Assembly: GCA_947454605.1 (NCBI GenBank) | Contig: CANGLL010000002.1 | Location: forward strand, 1 to 44,131 | Reading direction: 5' to 3' | DNA length: 44,131 nt | DNA from: Methylococcaceae bacterium | GTDB taxonomy: Bacteria; Pseudomonadota; Gammaproteobacteria; Methylococcales; Methylomonadaceae | Part shown: positions 42,835-44,131 of the stretch, one piece after another | Layout: each line of letters opens with the position of its first letter | Numbering within the stretch: the stretch's first letter is position 1 | Notes under the pieces: generated by a model | What the model was told of the DNA's origin: nothing | What the model saw: the letters and a program-made list of their open reading frames with translations, nothing else | The model's database searches: none | Made by a program: the position numbers and the translations under genes

Positions 42835-43808
42835 ACAATTCCTGCTCTAAGCAAATCATGCATATTCAAGGCACCGATCGCTTTACGATCATTATTTACG
42901 ACTAGAAGCGCATTAATTTGTTTGCTCTCCATTATTTGCATAGCCTCAGCAGCGAGAATATCTGCAGAAATAACAGTGCAGGCTTGTGTCATAACTTCGC
43001 TGATAGCGGTCTCATTGAGATTAATGTTCTTTGCTAAAGTGCGTCTTAAGTCGCCATCAGTAAAAACGCCAATGACCTTATTCTGCGAGTCAATAACAGC
43101 CGTCATGCCGAGTTTTTTTTCTGACATTTCTAGTAGAGCATGGCTAATAAAGACTTGTTTTGGAACTGAAGGAATGTCGGTGCCGGTATGCATAATGTCG
43201 CTGACTCTTAAGAGTAATCGACGACCCAAACTACCACCGGGGTGTGATAAGGCGAAGTCATCTCTAGTAAAGCCGCGGGCTTCTAATAGAGACACGGCTA
43301 AAGCATCTCCCATGACTAATGCAGCTGTTGTGCTAGAAGTGGGTGCAAGTCCTAATGGACAAGCTTCTTGGGAAACACTGACGTTAATATGAGTGGTTGC
43401 CATCGTCCCTAATGTAGAAGCGGGATTACCGGTCATAGCGATTAAGGGTACGCCGATGCGTTTAAGTAGCGGTAATATGGTTAGAATCTCTTCTGTTTCG
43501 CCTGAATTTGATAAAGCGAGGACCACATCCTGTGGAGTTATCATACCTAGATCACCATGGCTTGCTTCGCCAGGATGAACAAAGAATGCAGGCGTACCGG
43601 TGCTGGCAAGCGTTGCGGCAATTTTGCCGGCAATATGTCCTGATTTGCCCATGCCAGTAACAATGACACGACCTTTGCAACTAAAGATTAATTTACAGGC
43701 ATTTACAAAATTGGAATTGATGTGTACAGATAGCGCCTGAATGGCTTCGGCTTCAACTTGAATAACGGCTAAGCCTAATTCCAATAGCTTTTGATCGTTA
43801 AGTTTCAT
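42831..43808 (-). CDS. kdsD: Arabinose-5-phosphate isomerase
   Basis: A 325-aa enzyme that converts ribulose-5-phosphate to arabinose-5-phosphate, the first step to Kdo. An N-terminal SIS domain (VTGMGKSGHIAGKIAATLASTGTPAFFVHPGEASHGDLGMI) and two C-terminal CBS domains (about 205-325) are in place. The ATG at 43808 has AGAAG upstream and gives the usual MKLNDQ start; the TTG at 43829 is not preferred. First gene of the LPS operon. In E. coli yrbG lies upstream; here moaA diverges instead. Confidence 0.95.
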   Translation of the reverse strand: MKLNDQKLLELGLAVIQVEAEAIQALSVHINSNFVNACKLIFSCKGRVIVTGMGKSGHIAGKIAATLASTGTPAFFVHPGEASHGDLGMITPQDVVLALSNSGETEEILTILPLLKRIGVPLIAMTGNPASTLGTMATTHINVSVSQEACPLGLAPTSSTTAALVMGDALAVSLLEARGFTRDDFALSHPGGSLGRRLLLRVSDIMHTGTDIPSVPKQVFISHALLEMSEKKLGMTAVIDSQNKVIGVFTDGDLRRTLAKNINLNETAISEVMTQACTVISADILAAEAMQIMESKQINALLVVNNDRKAIGALNMHDLLRAGIV

Positions 43809-44063
43809 GACTAGTCTTCTAGATGGCAAAATTGCAATAACGGAATATTAATTGACAAAGACATGAGGTGTTTAAGTTCAAAAGTTTAAACTCACATTAT
43901 GCCATATTAAAGACTATTTTGGTTTAAATCATGCTAGTAAAATGCGTTAAAAGTTATAAATATTCTGACTTAAATAGGAGGTATTTTGTCTATAGTTACA
44001 AGAACAGCAGTATAGGTAATGTTACAATAGAAAGAATTTCATTGAGTTTAAGATATTTGCATT

Positions 44064-44131
44064 ATGGCTCTATTAGTTACTCCTCCTGCACTAGTTGATC
44101 GCTTTGGTAGAACAGTTGATTATTTAAGGAT
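44064..44131 (+). CDS. moaA: GTP 3',8-cyclase MoaA (first 22 codons only)
   Basis: The frame starts at the ATG at 44064 and runs off the window. The product begins ALLVTPPALVDRFGRTVDYLR, the known N-terminal stretch of MoaA that precedes its first Cys cluster (VD-FGR---YLRLSVTDRC). It makes the first intermediate of molybdopterin with a radical-SAM mechanism. The 234-bp gap from kdsD, a divergent promoter region, has no site I can name. Confidence 0.75.
   Translation, partial: MALLVTPPALVDRFGRTVDYLR

Overview
The window is a contiguous stretch of AT-rich gammaproteobacterial chromosome. The kdsD-kdsC-lptC-lptA-lptB-rpoN-hpf-rapZ block, LptA/LptC, RhlE/DbpA, MtfA and a ZnuD-type receptor all point to a Gram-negative gammaproteobacterium. 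A Methylococcales-like (methanotroph-related) or similar host is plausible from the style of the genes, but I cannot prove it from the sequence. I see no insertion sequences, phage genes, CRISPR array or intact tRNA/rRNA. Both edges cut genes: the 3' part of a P-type ATPase at the left, and the first 22 codons of moaA at the right.

Layout. 1-2210: P2-type cation ATPase (minus strand, C-terminus missing). 2481-5417: DUF2062 membrane protein, a DnaA-box cluster, threonine aldolase, a small lipoprotein and a 44-aa microprotein. 5458-11483: DnaQ/GIY-YIG nuclease, PPOX flavoprotein, MHS transporter, methyltransferase, a decayed cytochrome c and an aminotransferase. 11665-15035: small membrane proteins, a 2OG-Fe(II) oxygenase fusion, cytochrome b561 and MtfA-type peptidase. 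15085-17837: zinc module, Zur plus a ZnuD-like receptor, each with a palindromic Zur-type box. 18028-21743: Tim44-like protein, then a porin / flavinylated FMN protein / four-helix membrane protein operon behind a Fur-like site. 21757-24188: SDR, Bcp and two small unknown proteins. 24459-30411: a 1209-aa five-part fusion (DoxX-like membrane region, NDH-2-like, cNMP-binding, BLUF, degenerate cyclase), a triheme cytochrome c peroxidase and a membrane protein. 30482-34517: periplasmic protein, alpha/beta hydrolase lipoprotein, DUF2156, LexA-like repressor and a second 44-aa microprotein. 34897-37643: rhlE and dbpA. 37670-43808: the LPS-transport/sigma-54 operon.

Two things look most novel. First, an apparent SOS circuit: a LexA with an atypical helix-turn-helix is followed by a 44-aa microprotein, and a paralogous microprotein 28 kb away precedes a DnaQ-Cho-like repair nuclease. 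Both units share an identical 22-bp upstream element containing GTTT-N7-GTTC, which resembles the alphaproteobacterial LexA box (GTTC-N7-GTTC) rather than CTGT-N8-ACAG. Second, the fusion protein at 24459: an apparently complete blue-light (BLUF) sensor sits between a cNMP-binding domain and a class III cyclase domain that has lost both metal aspartates, all tethered to a membrane/NDH-2-like module beside a probable quinol peroxidase. The Fur-linked porin/flavoprotein/membrane operon is a third candidate, for extracytoplasmic flavin-based electron transfer.
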